This document shows, in pieces, positions 34,604 through 44,138 of a stretch of DNA of 64,000 bases. A program made the position numbers and the translations under genes. Origin of the DNA: Cystobacter fuscus (lineage in GTDB: Bacteria > Myxococcota > Myxococcia > Myxococcales > Myxococcaceae). The notes under the pieces were generated by a model. That model was not told where the DNA came from. It saw only the letters and a list, made by a program, of their open reading frames with translations, and did not search any database. The first letter of the stretch is position 1, and each line of letters opens with the position of its first letter. The DNA is taken from NCBI RefSeq assembly GCF_002305875.1, contig NZ_CP022098.1, positions 7,874,001-7,938,000 on the forward strand, in the 5' to 3' direction.

Positions 34604-35875
34604 CTACCGCCTCTGGACGGCGCGAACCTCGATGTTCGCGCGGTTCGACGGAGAGGACGCCTCGATGCGAGCGCACGTGGAGCCCTGGAACACGATGCCC
34701 GGCTCCTTCATCGTCCACGTATCCGGCCCGGGCGACAGCCGCTCCCCGTTGAGATAGACCACCATCAGCTCCTCGGAGGTGGGCCGCTCGGCGGGGTCGA
34801 TGCGCAGCTCGCACGGTGCCTCGGCGATGACCTTCTCGGCAATCTTCCGGAGCGCATCCGACAGCTGGTCCTTGTTCTCCGCCTGGAAGAAGCGGCGGCT
34901 GCACCTGCCGGCGGTGCAGGTGTCATCCGTGCCGCAATCCGCGTTCGTCGTGCACTCGCGCACGAATCCACCCGCCTCGGCCATGCCGTTGAGCGTCGCC
35001 GCGCCCCGACGTCCCTTCTCGGTGTTGGCCTTGAAGTCCGTGCCGAAGCCGATGACGATCGTCTGGATGTCCCGCTTGGTGTCGTCGCTGCGCAGCGCCC
35101 TCACCGCGGCCACGGAGGGATTCGTGTCGAGGCAGCCAATCCGTTCCGTCCCATACTCGGTCGAGCAGTTCGACAGGATGCAGTAGCAGTCCGCGGACGG
35201 AGCGGGGTTCGGATAGCTCTCGTTGCAGTTGGGCAGACCGTCCGTGAGAAGCACCACGAAGTCGGCGCGCTCCGTCCCCTGCAGCTCGTTCAGCCCCGCC
35301 AGGAACTTCAAGCTCTCACTGGTGGGCGTGCCGCCCGTCGGCGTCACCGCGTTTCCGGCGGGGGAGTTCTTGATGGCCAGCAGCTCGGCCTTCGCCTTGT
35401 CGGCGATCGTCTTCAGCGTGACATCGTCCTCCTGGTCACCCGTCGGAAAGGGAACCTTCAGGGAGGTGGTCGCCCCACAGCCGATGAAGCCGTTGTTCGG
35501 GTCCGGATAGGTGGCGAGGCCGATGCGCGCGATCGTCCCGCTCTCCGTGAGGAAGGACGACATCGCATCCTGCAGATCGCTCCAGCGCGTGGGGCACCTG
35601 GTGACGTCGCAGGGATTTTGCTCTCCACACACCTTCCCGCTGACCGTGCACGCCGGCAGGCTGGCGTTCACCGGATCCATCATGGAGCCGGACGTGTCCA
35701 CCAGCAGCATCAGGTTGGGCTTGCGAGCCCGCGCCTCGATGGTCCGTGTCTCCGTCGTCTGCGAGATGGCGAGCGGCTCCACCGGCTCGAAGTCATAGGT
35801 CTGGCATGCCGAGGTGAGAACACCGCTCAGGGTGCCCACCACCAGCGCTCGCAAAAAAGTCAGCTTGGCGCGCAT
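34604..35875 (-). CDS. VWA-domain lipoprotein with cysteine-rich insert
   Basis: 423 residues. The signal peptide MRAKLTFLRALVVGTLSGVL ends at lipobox TSAC. A von Willebrand A domain begins near residue 52 with an intact MIDAS motif (LMLLVDTSGSMM), then TPTGGTPTS and VVLLTDGLPNC. A short cysteine cluster (CTTNADCGTDDTCTAGRC) sits near residue 310, a motif often seen in myxobacterial surface proteins. Cysteines are numerous throughout, indicating disulfides in an oxidising compartment. Probably a surface adhesin or binding protein; partner unknown. 67 bases upstream of the RimK-like gene. Confidence 0.85.
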   Translation of the reverse strand: MRAKLTFLRALVVGTLSGVLTSACQTYDFEPVEPLAISQTTETRTIEARARKPNLMLLVDTSGSMMDPVNASLPACTVSGKVCGEQNPCDVTRCPTRWSDLQDAMSSFLTESGTIARIGLATYPDPNNGFIGCGATTSLKVPFPTGDQEDDVTLKTIADKAKAELLAIKNSPAGNAVTPTGGTPTSESLKFLAGLNELQGTERADFVVLLTDGLPNCNESYPNPAPSADCYCILSNCSTEYGTERIGCLDTNPSVAAVRALRSDDTKRDIQTIVIGFGTDFKANTEKGRRGAATLNGMAEAGGFVRECTTNADCGTDDTCTAGRCSRRFFQAENKDQLSDALRKIAEKVIAEAPCELRIDPAERPTSEELMVVYLNGERLSPGPDTWTMKEPGIVFQGSTCARIEASSPSNRANIEVRAVQRR

Positions 35876-36002
35876 ATGTTGAAGTCGCTCCTCGAAAGGC
35901 GGGCGCGAGAGAGAGCCTCGCGCCTGGATGTGTCCGGCCACGAAATGGGGCCCACAATACCCTCTCCCAGGTTCACACGGCCAGCCTCAACGCACCGCCT
36001 CC

Positions 36003-36395
36003 CTAAAGGGTGAGGGTGCGTGCTCCGTCCGTCAGCTTCCACAACGACGCCAGCTCCATCACCTCGTCCAGCGTCCCCCTCAGCTCCTCGGGCGTATATC
36101 CACAGATTCTTACCGTGGTGTCACACGCCAGCAGGCGAGCTCCCAGCTCGCGCGCCTCCGCGAGCATCCGCTCGGGCACCGGCACTCCGAGTCGCTCCGC
36201 TCGCTCGCTCTCCACCTGCTCCCGGTCGCTGTGCGGCAGGCCGAAGCGGCCCCTCATCAGCGCGCGCAGGGCGTCGAAGGCGAAGACGAAATACACCTCG
36301 TCTCCCTGGGCCGCCGCGGTGACTCCCATCGAGGCGGCCTGGAACGCAGGCTCATACGTGGCGTGCTGCAAGAAGAAGAAGACGCGTCCGGCCAT
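36003..36395 (-). CDS. DsrE/F-family-like small protein
   Basis: 130 residues. GRVFFFLQHATYEPAFQAAS, then a helix and a strand VYFVFAFDALRALM, resemble the DsrE/DrsF/MoaD-associated fold; a cysteine (LLACDTTVRICGYTPEEL) lies where these proteins often carry a sulfur-relay cysteine. Function in sulfur trafficking is possible but not shown, and no dsr or tus partner genes are near. It is divergently oriented from the HAD gene across 203 bases that show no gene. Confidence 0.6.
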   Translation of the reverse strand: MAGRVFFFLQHATYEPAFQAASMGVTAAAQGDEVYFVFAFDALRALMRGRFGLPHSDREQVESERAERLGVPVPERMLAEARELGARLLACDTTVRICGYTPEELRGTLDEVMELASLWKLTDGARTLTL

Positions 36396-36598
36396 GGCTC
36401 CAGAACAATAGCGGCACGCCTCCGCTCGTGGGACGCCGAGTGCACCGAGGACGTCCGCGACTCCCGCCTCTCGCCGGGATTGACTCCCCGCGCCGTGCCG
36501 CGAGAAGCACCCGTGCGTCCGGGCGCCCTCCCGCCGGGACTGTGCGACAACGCCCCCGGAGGTGATCCTCGCTTCACGTACGCCCCTGCATTCATTAG

Positions 36599-37303
36599 AT
36601 GGAGGCCATGCGCCCCACCGTGCTCCTCTTCGACATCGACGGCACCCTCATCACCAGTGGCGGCTCGGGCCGCCGCTCCCTGGAACTCGCCTTCCATGCG
36701 CTGTACCAGCGCCGCGATGCCTGCGACTCCATCAGCCTGTCCGGGATGACGGATCAGGCCATCGTCCGCAAGGCGCTCACCGTCATCGGCGTGGAGGCCA
36801 CCCCCGAGGCCATCTCCGCCGTCATCGACTCCTATCTCCAGCACCTCGCCGAGCAGGTGCTCCGCGTCGATGACCGCACCTACCGCCTCCACCCCGGCAT
36901 GCGCGAGGCCGTGGACGCCGCCCTGTCCCGCCCCGGGGTCGCCGTGGGGCTCGGCACGGGCAACGTGCGCGAGGGCGCCCGCATCAAGCTCAGCCGCGTC
37001 GGCATCCATGATCGCTTCTCCTTCGGAGGCTTCGGCTGCGACCACGAGAACCGCGTCGAGCTCATCCGGCATGGCGCCCGGAGCGGAGCCGCCCGGCTCG
37101 GCGTTCCCCTCGAGGAGTGCCGGGTCGTCGTCATCGGGGACACGCCCAAGGACGTCGACGCCGCCAAGGGCATTGGCGCCCGCTGCATCGGCGTGGGCAC
37201 CGGCAACTTCTCCCCCGAGGACCTGCTCGCCGCGGGTGCCGATCACGCCTACGCCGATTTCACCGCGCGCGAAGCCCTCTCCACCCTGCTCGACGGCCCC
37301 TGA
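36599..37303 (+). CDS. HAD-superfamily phosphatase (phosphoglycolate phosphatase-like)
   Basis: 234 residues. Motif I VLLFDIDGTLITSGG near residue 10 supplies the nucleophile aspartate; motif II GLGTGN near 115 and motif III VVVIGDTPKDVDAAKG near 180 complete the HAD set. A helical cap (LSGMTDQAIVRKALTVIG) is of the Gph/PGMB type. It probably dephosphorylates a small phosphate such as 2-phosphoglycolate, but the substrate cannot be fixed. Two ATGs three codons apart are possible; the first is used. First rightward gene of the window. Confidence 0.85.
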   Translation: MEAMRPTVLLFDIDGTLITSGGSGRRSLELAFHALYQRRDACDSISLSGMTDQAIVRKALTVIGVEATPEAISAVIDSYLQHLAEQVLRVDDRTYRLHPGMREAVDAALSRPGVAVGLGTGNVREGARIKLSRVGIHDRFSFGGFGCDHENRVELIRHGARSGAARLGVPLEECRVVVIGDTPKDVDAAKGIGARCIGVGTGNFSPEDLLAAGADHAYADFTAREALSTLLDGP

Positions 37304-37386
37304 GCCCCCGGTACTTCCGGCACCCCCTCTCCCCGGCTGTGGTATCTCCGGCCCCCCGCCCAGGTACCGCTGGAGGCCCCTCTCCC

Positions 37387-38454
37387 ATGTCGCTGTCCAC
37401 CCTCGAAGCCTACGATCTCGTCCGTTTCGCCGAGGCCTTCGACTCGCGCCTCGCCTCCGCCGACGAGCTGCTCGCGGGCCGCTCGGGCCTGGAGCGTGAG
37501 AAGGAGTGGCTCTCCACCGCCCTCCAGATCGTCCGCACCGAGCGCGCCCCCGCCCAGGCCGTCCTCGAGAAGGTGCGCGATCTGCCCGAGCTGGAGGAGG
37601 TGCGCGAGGAGTTCGCCTACACCCTCCAGAACGCCTGGGTCGACACCCTGGAGAAGGTCCACGCCGGCATCACCTTCTGCGCGAGCAGCCGCGCCCCCGT
37701 CATCGAGGCGCTCTTCCCCCACCTCAAGTTCCCCCAGCTGCGCCGCGCCTCCCGCGAGGCCCTCCAGGAGTTCGTCACGGGCTACGAGCGCCGGCTGAAG
37801 TCCTCCTACGTCTCGCGCATCCTCGCCCGCGACGACTTCGCCTTCGTGCGCCCCGTGCTGGAGCAGGTGGCCACCGCCTACGCCCACTGGCAGTCCTGCT
37901 TCGCCCCCGTGCAGCTTCCCCACGAGCAGGCCGCTCCCCTGCGCGCCGAACTCATCGCGCTCGGCAAACGGCTCGATCTCGCCCTGCGCCAGGCCCGCTG
38001 CCTCGCCGAGGCCGCCCTCGCGCCCCTCCCCGACGCCTTCGAGAACTCCGGCCTCGCCGCCAAGCCGCGCAAGCGCGCCGGTCGTGGACTGCCGCTCGTG
38101 GAGTCCGGTGAGTTCACGGTCCCCGAGTCCCTGGAGCCCACCCCCGAGCCCAGCGAGGCTCCGCTCCGTGAGCCGGACTCCGAGGAGCCCAGCGCCGCCG
38201 AGCTGGCGGAACTCGCGGCGCTCTCCGGCTCCGCCCCAGAACCGGCCGTGTCCTCGGCCGAGCCCGTCCCGCCGCTCCCCGCGTCTCCAGAGCCGGAGCC
38301 TGCCGTCCCCCCCGTGGCCGCCGAGCCTCCCGCCTCCGAGCCCGAGGCCCCCGCGCCGCCCGAGGCCCCGCCCGCTCCCGAGCCGAAGGCCGCCAAACCC
38401 CCTGCCAAGCGCGGCCGCAAGAAGGCCGAGTCCAAGGCGCCCACTCCGGAGTAG
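37387..38454 (+). CDS. Helical protein with Pro/Glu-rich basic tail, function unknown
   Basis: 355 residues, no signal peptide. Residues about 1-235 look all-helical (STLEAYDLVRFAEAFDSRLA, TALQIVRTERAPAQAVLEKV). Residues 236-330 are a long Pro/Glu/Ala disordered linker, and the end is basic (KAAKPPAKRGRKKAESKA), an AT-hook-like or nucleic-acid-binding tail. The gene stops 45 bases before the HrpB helicase start. Co-expression with the helicase is likely; a partnership in RNA metabolism is speculative. I do not recognise the family. Confidence 0.72.
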   Translation: MSLSTLEAYDLVRFAEAFDSRLASADELLAGRSGLEREKEWLSTALQIVRTERAPAQAVLEKVRDLPELEEVREEFAYTLQNAWVDTLEKVHAGITFCASSRAPVIEALFPHLKFPQLRRASREALQEFVTGYERRLKSSYVSRILARDDFAFVRPVLEQVATAYAHWQSCFAPVQLPHEQAAPLRAELIALGKRLDLALRQARCLAEAALAPLPDAFENSGLAAKPRKRAGRGLPLVESGEFTVPESLEPTPEPSEAPLREPDSEEPSAAELAELAALSGSAPEPAVSSAEPVPPLPASPEPEPAVPPVAAEPPASEPEAPAPPEAPPAPEPKAAKPPAKRGRKKAESKAPTPE

Positions 38455-38499
38455 ACCCGAAGCGCGGTGGCCCCGGGCCCCGTTATCGAGGAACTGGCC

Positions 38500-41064
38500 A
38501 TGGCCGATGTCGCCCTCCCCATCGATCCGCTCCTGCCGCAGCTCGTCACCACCCTGCGCGCCGCCTCCTCGCTCGTGCTGGAGGCCCCTCCGGGCGCGGG
38601 CAAGACGACCCGCGTGCCCCGCGCCCTGCTCGAGGCCGGTATCGGCCAGGGCAAGGAGATCGTCGTCCTCCAACCCCGCCGCCTCCCCACCCGGCTCGCC
38701 GCCCAGCGCGTGTCCGAGGAGATCGGCGAACGCGTGGGCGAGACCGTCGGCTACCAGGTGCGCTTCGAGGACGTGCGCGGCCCCAAGACCCGGCTGTCCT
38801 TCGTCACCGAGGGCGTCCTCGGCCGCCGCCTCCTGTCGGACCCCACCCTGCGCGACGTCTCCGTCGTCGTGCTCGACGAGTTCCACGAGCGCCACCTCTC
38901 CGCCGATATCTCGCTCGCCCTGCTGCGCCGGCTCCAGCTCGGCCCCCGGCCCGATCTGAAGATCGTGGTGATGTCCGCCACGCTCGAGGCCGCCCCCATC
39001 AGCACCTACCTCGGCCAGTGCCCCACCCTGCGCTCCGAGGGCCGCCGCTTCGACGTCAGCGTCGAGTACCTCCCCGCCCCCGACGAGCGCTACCTCGATG
39101 CCCAGGTGCTCTCCGGCATCAAGCGGCTGCACGCCAACGGCCTCGACGGCGACGTGCTCGTGTTCCTCCCCGGCGCCGGCGAAATCCGCCGCGCCCGCGA
39201 CACCTGCGCCGAGTTCGCCGAGCGCCACGGCATGGAGCTGCTCCCCCTGCACGGAGACCTGCCCCCCGCCGAGCAGGATCGCGCCGTGCGCCGCAGCTCG
39301 CGCCGCAAGATCATCCTCTCCACCAACGTGGCCGAAACGTCCGTCACCATCGACGGCGTCGCCGCCGTCATCGACAGTGGCCTGGCGCGCGTGGCCTCGC
39401 ACTCACCCTGGTCCGGCCTGCCCATCCTCAAGCTCGCCAAGGTGAGCCGCGCCTCCGCCACCCAGCGCGCCGGCCGCGCCGGCCGCACCCGCTCCGGCCA
39501 CTGCCTGCGCCTCTACACCCAGCACGACTTCGACGGCCGTCCCGAGCAGGACGCCCCCGAAATCCGCCGCATGGACCTGGCCGAGACCGTGCTCGCCCTG
39601 CGCGCCGCCGGCATCCAGGACCTGGGCGCCTTCCCCTTCTTCGAGGCCCCACCGGCCGCTTCGCTCGACGCCGCGGAGACCCTGCTGCGCCGCCTGGGCG
39701 CCGTGGACCCCAAGGGCAAGGTGACCGACATCGGCCAGCGGCTGCTGCGCTTTCCCCTCCACCCCCGCCAGGCGCGCATCATCGTCGAGGGCGAGCGGCG
39801 GGGAGTCGGCGCCGACGCGGCCCTGCTCGCCGCGCTCGTGGGCGAGCGGGACATCCGCCGAGAGGCCCGCACCCAGATGTCGGGTCCGGGCCGCGCCGCC
39901 CACGTCGTCGCCGGGCCCTCGGATCTGCTGGACCTGAGCGAGCGCTTCCGTCAGGCCGAGCGCGCCCAGTTCGCCTCCGGCCGCGTGCAGTCCCTCTCCC
40001 TGGAGCCGGGTGCCGTGCAGGCCGTGGACCGGGTCCAGCGCCAGTTGCGCCGCGCCGTGCGCGAACAGGGCTCCAAGCCCTCCACCCCCGAGGCCCAGGA
40101 GCAGGCCCTGATGCTCAGCGTGCTCGCGGGCTATCCGGACCGGGTGGCCCGGCGCCGCAAGCCCCGCGCGCCCGAGCTGCTGCTCTTCGGCGGAGGCACC
40201 GCGCAGCTCTCCGAGACCAGTGCCGTCCAGGAGCCCGAGTTGCTCGTCGCCGTGGACATCGAGGAGCGTCCCGGCCGGGGGGTCATCGTCCGGCTCGCCA
40301 GCTCCGTGGAGCCCGAGTGGCTGCTCGATCTCTACCCCGACGCCCTCGAGGAGGTGGACACCCTGCAGTGGAACGCCGAGGCGCGGCGCGTCGAGCGCAT
40401 CACCCGCCTGGCCTACGGCAACCTCGTGCTCGAGGAGACCCGCGCCCCCGCGCCCCCGTCCGAGGCCACCGCTCGCGTGCTCGTGGAGCAGGCGCTCGCC
40501 GCGGGCCCGGGCCGCTTCGCCGATCCCGAGGCCCTGCTGCACTGGCGCACCCGCGTGGCGCTGCTCGCCCAGGCCTTCCCCGAGGCGGGCTTTCCCCAGG
40601 TGGACGACACCTTCATGCGCGACGCGCTCGCCTCCCTGTGCGCCGGGGCCCGGAGCTTCGCGGACATGGAGGGCGTGTCCCTGCTCGACGCGCTCCAGGC
40701 CCGGCTCACCCAGGAGCAGGCCCGGCTGTTGTCCCAGCATGCCCCGCAGAAGGTCTCCCTGCCCGGAGGCCGCCAGGCCCAGGTGCACTACGAGCCCGGC
40801 AAGCCGCCCTGGGTCGAATCCCGCCTCCAGGACTTCTTCGGCATGGCCCAGGGGCCCAGCGTCTGCGCCGGACGGGTGCCGCTCGTGCTGCACCTGCTCG
40901 CGCCCAACATGCGCGCCGTGCAGGTGACGACCGACCTCGCCGGTTTCTGGGAGCGGCACTACCCCGCGCTGCGCAAGGAGCTGTGCCGCAAGTACCCCAA
41001 GCACAGCTGGCCCGAGGATCCCCGCCACGCGCAGACTCCCGCCGAGCGCGGCCGGAGAATCTGA
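38500..41064 (+). CDS. hrpB: ATP-dependent helicase HrpB
   Basis: 854-residue DEAH-type helicase. Motif I APPGAGKTTRVPRALLEAG near residue 32, motif II LDEFHERH (DEFH variant) near 128, motif III VMSATLEA, motif VI QRAGRAGRTRSGHC near 325, followed by the long HrpB C-terminal domain. Length is right for HrpB (about 820). The ATG at 38500 is chosen because GAGGAA lies seven bases upstream; a GTG 33 bases earlier is in frame but lacks support. HrpB has been linked to mRNA processing in some bacteria and is often dispensable. Confidence 0.93.
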   Translation: MADVALPIDPLLPQLVTTLRAASSLVLEAPPGAGKTTRVPRALLEAGIGQGKEIVVLQPRRLPTRLAAQRVSEEIGERVGETVGYQVRFEDVRGPKTRLSFVTEGVLGRRLLSDPTLRDVSVVVLDEFHERHLSADISLALLRRLQLGPRPDLKIVVMSATLEAAPISTYLGQCPTLRSEGRRFDVSVEYLPAPDERYLDAQVLSGIKRLHANGLDGDVLVFLPGAGEIRRARDTCAEFAERHGMELLPLHGDLPPAEQDRAVRRSSRRKIILSTNVAETSVTIDGVAAVIDSGLARVASHSPWSGLPILKLAKVSRASATQRAGRAGRTRSGHCLRLYTQHDFDGRPEQDAPEIRRMDLAETVLALRAAGIQDLGAFPFFEAPPAASLDAAETLLRRLGAVDPKGKVTDIGQRLLRFPLHPRQARIIVEGERRGVGADAALLAALVGERDIRREARTQMSGPGRAAHVVAGPSDLLDLSERFRQAERAQFASGRVQSLSLEPGAVQAVDRVQRQLRRAVREQGSKPSTPEAQEQALMLSVLAGYPDRVARRRKPRAPELLLFGGGTAQLSETSAVQEPELLVAVDIEERPGRGVIVRLASSVEPEWLLDLYPDALEEVDTLQWNAEARRVERITRLAYGNLVLEETRAPAPPSEATARVLVEQALAAGPGRFADPEALLHWRTRVALLAQAFPEAGFPQVDDTFMRDALASLCAGARSFADMEGVSLLDALQARLTQEQARLLSQHAPQKVSLPGGRQAQVHYEPGKPPWVESRLQDFFGMAQGPSVCAGRVPLVLHLLAPNMRAVQVTTDLAGFWERHYPALRKELCRKYPKHSWPEDPRHAQTPAERGRRI

Positions 41065-41093
41065 CGAGGCGCGTCGAGGCGCCCCGCGGAGAC

Positions 41094-41567
41094 TCAGAGC
41101 TTCTTGCGCATCTCCAGGTGATCGATGCCCGCCTCGTCGAACACCTCGCCCCAGGGCATGTAGCCCTTCTTCTTGTAGAACTCGAGCGCGTAGAGCTGCG
41201 AGTTCAGCACGATGCCCTGGACGCCGCGGCTGCGCGCCTCCTCTTCCAGGGCCGCCAGCAGGCTTCCGCCCACGTTGGCCTTGCGGTGCGCCTTGAGCAC
41301 CGCCATGCGGCCGACCTTCGCCCACGTCCCCGTCTCTCCGGGAGGAGGCTCGACCAACATCACGAGACGCCCCGTCCCAATGGCGTGGCCACCCTGGAAC
41401 GCGAGCACATGGTAGGCCTTGGCATCCTCGGCATCGCGCTCGATGCCCTCGGGAACGTGCTGCTCTTCGATGAACACCACCTCGCGGATGGCGAGCGCCT
41501 GGAACAGCTCAGCCTCGGAGCGAATCTGGGCGATGGTGACCGGCTGGGGGTTGTCCGGGTTCGACAT
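41094..41567 (-). CDS. GNAT-family N-acetyltransferase
   Basis: 157 residues. The motif VGRMAVLKAHRKANVGGSLL near residue 85 is the acetyl-CoA-binding loop of GNAT enzymes; the fold begins IAQIRSEAELFQALAIREVV and ends YKKKGYMPWGEVFDEAGIDH, closest to the ElaA/YjcF group. Substrate unknown. The start MSNPDNPQPV follows a normal spacer; the open frame further upstream is low-complexity. It faces HrpB's end and is divergent from the next gene across 118 bases. Confidence 0.85.
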   Translation of the reverse strand: MSNPDNPQPVTIAQIRSEAELFQALAIREVVFIEEQHVPEGIERDAEDAKAYHVLAFQGGHAIGTGRLVMLVEPPPGETGTWAKVGRMAVLKAHRKANVGGSLLAALEEEARSRGVQGIVLNSQLYALEFYKKKGYMPWGEVFDEAGIDHLEMRKKL

Positions 41568-41685
41568 ATCGTCGAGCAAGGTACACAAATCCCGGCGGCT
41601 CAAACAGACCAAAAGGCGGGCTCGCCCGGGTGCACTCTCCGTCTTATCCCAACGAGTACTCCCCGCCGTGCTAACCTGATTCGTG

Positions 41686-42738
41686 ATGCGATCCGCCCTC
41701 CTCGCACTCGTCCTCTCGCTCTGCTCTCTTCCCGCCGCGGCCCAGCCGGAAGTCTTCTTCGGCGCCAACCGCGAAGCGCCCAACCTCAAGGAAGAGGACT
41801 TCGACCGCCGCTTCCTCCGCTCCGGCTTCTACCAGGGACTCTCTCGGGGAACGAACGACGCCAACTGCGCCCGGCTGCTCGGCGGCATGCTCACGCTGCT
41901 CGGCGAGACCGCGCCCCTGCTGCACAAGCGCGATGAGAACTTCTACCTGGATCCCCTGCTCGCCCAGGCGCTCAACACCCAGCTGAGCACCCCGCGCTTC
42001 CAGGCCAACGCGTACCTGGTGGCCATGGTGCGGCGCGTGCTGATTGATCGAAAGCTGCCCGAGAGCTGGTTCCAGACCGCGTCCACCCTGGGACCGCTGG
42101 TGCTCACCATCGACGTGGGCAAGCTGCGCTTCCTGGCCGAGGGCCTTCAGCCCATCGACAGCTTCTTCCTCACCCTGCCGGCCCTGCGCGAGCGCTACGA
42201 CATCGAGGTCCGGCGCGCCAACGCCACCGCCGCGCGCTCCGCCGAGAAGATGTTCCGCGAGAACTACCTCGACCGTCAGGTGGCCTTCGGTGACCTGCGG
42301 CTCATCGACGTGACGGTGGAGCAGCCCAAGAAGCCCAAGAAGCGCAAGGGCCAGCCCGAGGAGGAAGCGCCGCCCCCCACCGCCGTGGCCCGCATGGTGT
42401 GGTATCCGCCCGACCCCAACGCCGGGAAGATCGATCCCTTCAGCAAGTACAAGCCCCTCGAGGTGCGCATCACCGCCCGGCTCGCCGCCCAGCAGTACCT
42501 GGACCTGAGCCGCATTCCCAAGGGCACCCGGCTCATGGTGCGTGGGCGCTTCTGGTCCTTCGCCAAGGGCGTGGACGAGCTGGAGCTGCGCGACGCCCTC
42601 ATCTTCCAGGATCGCGACTGGTCCCAGGGCAACACCCTGGTGGACCCCGCCTCCGTGACGCAGTGCCCCTTCGCCATCAATGATCTGATGGGCGCGGCGC
42701 CCACCCAGGCCGGGGCCTTCGGACAGCCCCGCCGCTAG
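41686..42738 (+). CDS. Secreted protein of unknown function
   Basis: 350 residues with a Sec signal peptide MRSALLALVLSLCSLPAAAQ (cleavage after AAA). The mature part has no cysteine cluster and one lysine-rich loop (KKPKKRKGQPEEEAPPP) near residue 225. It contains a beta-rich end (GTRLMVRGRFWSFAKGVDEL) resembling an OB-like or DUF4156-type fold, though I cannot name it. A GTG one codon upstream is an alternative start. Presumably periplasmic. Divergent from the acetyltransferase gene. Confidence 0.75.
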   Translation: MRSALLALVLSLCSLPAAAQPEVFFGANREAPNLKEEDFDRRFLRSGFYQGLSRGTNDANCARLLGGMLTLLGETAPLLHKRDENFYLDPLLAQALNTQLSTPRFQANAYLVAMVRRVLIDRKLPESWFQTASTLGPLVLTIDVGKLRFLAEGLQPIDSFFLTLPALRERYDIEVRRANATAARSAEKMFRENYLDRQVAFGDLRLIDVTVEQPKKPKKRKGQPEEEAPPPTAVARMVWYPPDPNAGKIDPFSKYKPLEVRITARLAAQQYLDLSRIPKGTRLMVRGRFWSFAKGVDELELRDALIFQDRDWSQGNTLVDPASVTQCPFAINDLMGAAPTQAGAFGQPRR

Positions 42739-42873
42739 GCGCCGCGGGACACGCACCATCCCGGCGGCGAGTCCCCCGTCCATGGCGGGAGAGGGCTCGC
42801 CGCGAAGTCTCCCCGCGGCCCTCCCTGGCACACCTCGTGCTCCCGGTGAGGTACCCCAGCGCCGCGAGGGAGC

Positions 42874-43641
42874 ATGAAGGTCGACGATCGCCAAGACACC
42901 CCGCCCACCCGGTCCGTCCCGGAGAAGGACCGCTTCCAGGAACTGATGAAGAGGGCTCCGCCCGAGCCGGTGAAGCGCCCGCCACCGGGGGCTCAGGGGG
43001 TGCGCTCACCCGGAGTGCTCGCCCGGGGAAGCCTCGGCGCCCGTGCCGTCCCCGGCACCCTCCAGGTCGCCCCCCGAGGAGCGTTCGCCAGCGCCGAGCA
43101 ACTGGGACGGGTGCGCCAGGGGCTGAGTGCCGAGGCCCACCGGCTGGGGGAGGTCCGGGGGGAAGCCCACCAGACGAACCAGGAACGGGTCCACCAGCGC
43201 CTGACGGCGCTCCTCGCCCGTGAGCTCGCGCGGGACTCGTCCCCGGAACCCGTGACGGGCAAGGGGGAGTCCGCGACTCGAGGCGCGGAGGTCCTCCCGG
43301 CCGAACCGCCAGACGCCCGCCCCACCCCACCCGGGACGCGCCTGGACGGGGGCTCGGGCCCGGTGACGGCCGGGGCCGCCTCGCCCGGGGAGACGCGCGT
43401 CCAGGCCACCCTGGAGCTCATCGAGAAGATCGAGGTGTTCGTGCGCTCGCAGCGGCCCGCGCTCGCGATGCGGCTGGGCGGGGCGTTGGAGGCCACGGTG
43501 GAGGTGGAGCGCACGGGCCCCCGCGAGGTGGCGCTGCGCATCCAGGGCCACCGCGGACCCCTGCCCCGGGAGAACCTGGCCCGCATCCAGGAGGAACTGG
43601 CCGCGCGCGGACTGAGGCTCAAGGCCCTGTCGAGTGCCTGA
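42874..43641 (+). CDS. Orphan protein with possible HpaP/SctP-like C-terminus
   Basis: 255 residues. The first 160 are Pro/Gly/Arg rich and probably disordered. The last 90 form a compact domain: QATLELIEKIEVFVRSQRPA, then LGGALEATVEVERTGPREVA and LRIQGHRGPLPRENLARIQE. This resembles the C-terminal domain of type III secretion HpaP/SctP or FliK-like length-control proteins, but the similarity is from memory of pattern only. No other secretion gene is near. If real, it would be an isolated regulator or a relic. It ends 72 bases from the convergent fdxA gene. Confidence 0.5.
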   Translation: MKVDDRQDTPPTRSVPEKDRFQELMKRAPPEPVKRPPPGAQGVRSPGVLARGSLGARAVPGTLQVAPRGAFASAEQLGRVRQGLSAEAHRLGEVRGEAHQTNQERVHQRLTALLARELARDSSPEPVTGKGESATRGAEVLPAEPPDARPTPPGTRLDGGSGPVTAGAASPGETRVQATLELIEKIEVFVRSQRPALAMRLGGALEATVEVERTGPREVALRIQGHRGPLPRENLARIQEELAARGLRLKALSSA

Positions 43642-43657
43642 GTCCACCCCCCCACGG

Positions 43658-43696
43658 GCAAAAGCAAAGGCCCCGCGTCTCACGACACGGGGCCTT
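43658..43696 (-). terminator. Intrinsic terminator between fdxA and the convergent orphan gene
   Basis: AAGGCCCCG (43667-43675) pairs perfectly with CGGGGCCTT (43688-43696), with an inner GTC/GAC stem and a 4-base loop. On the minus strand it is followed by TTTGCTTTTG, so it best serves fdxA; it may also act weakly for the rightward gene. Confidence 0.82.
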
Positions 43697-43713
43697 GGAT
43701 ACCCGCCGGATGA

Positions 43714-44049
43714 CTACTTGCCGGGCTTGAGCTCCAGCAGCTCGCGCTTGCCCTTCTTGTCCTTGAACTCCTCCGCCTCCGGCAGGGCCGCGCGCTTCTC
43801 GGCGATGTTCGGCCACTTGGGGGCGTAGTCCGCGTTGATCTTCTGGTACTCCTTCCACTCCTTGGGCAGCTCCGACTCCGGGAAGATCGCCTTCGTCGGG
43901 CAGACGGGCTCGCACGCACCGCAGTCGATGCACTCGTCCGGGTGGATGACCAGGAAGTTGGCCCCCTCATAGAAGCAGTTGACGGGGCAGACTTCGACGC
44001 AGTCGGTGTACTTGCACTTGATGCAAGGCTCGGCAACTACATAAGCCAT
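43714..44049 (-). CDS. fdxA: FdxA-type 7Fe ferredoxin
   Basis: 111 residues, the length of Azotobacter ferredoxin I. Two cluster motifs: [20 protein letters not shown] near residue 8, typical for the [3Fe-4S]/[4Fe-4S] pair, and [20 protein letters not shown] near 40. The sequence [13 protein letters not shown] between them is very conserved in this family. It transfers electrons to unidentified partners; FdxA in Pseudomonas is linked to redox stress. The ATG before [11 protein letters not shown] is used. Downstream of asd by 89 bases, and ending at a strong terminator. Confidence 0.95.
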   Translation of the reverse strand: MAYVVAEPCIKCKYTDCVEVCPVNCFYEGANFLVIHPDECIDCGACEPVCPTKAIFPESELPKEWKEYQKINADYAPKWPNIAEKRAALPEAEEFKDKKGKRELLELKPGK

Positions 44050-44138
44050 TGAGATCTCCGATAGGACAGGACCGTGCGCGCCCACAGTAGTGGGTTGTCA
44101 CGGGGGAGGCACTCCTAAATTGAGTGCCCTCCTCTACC

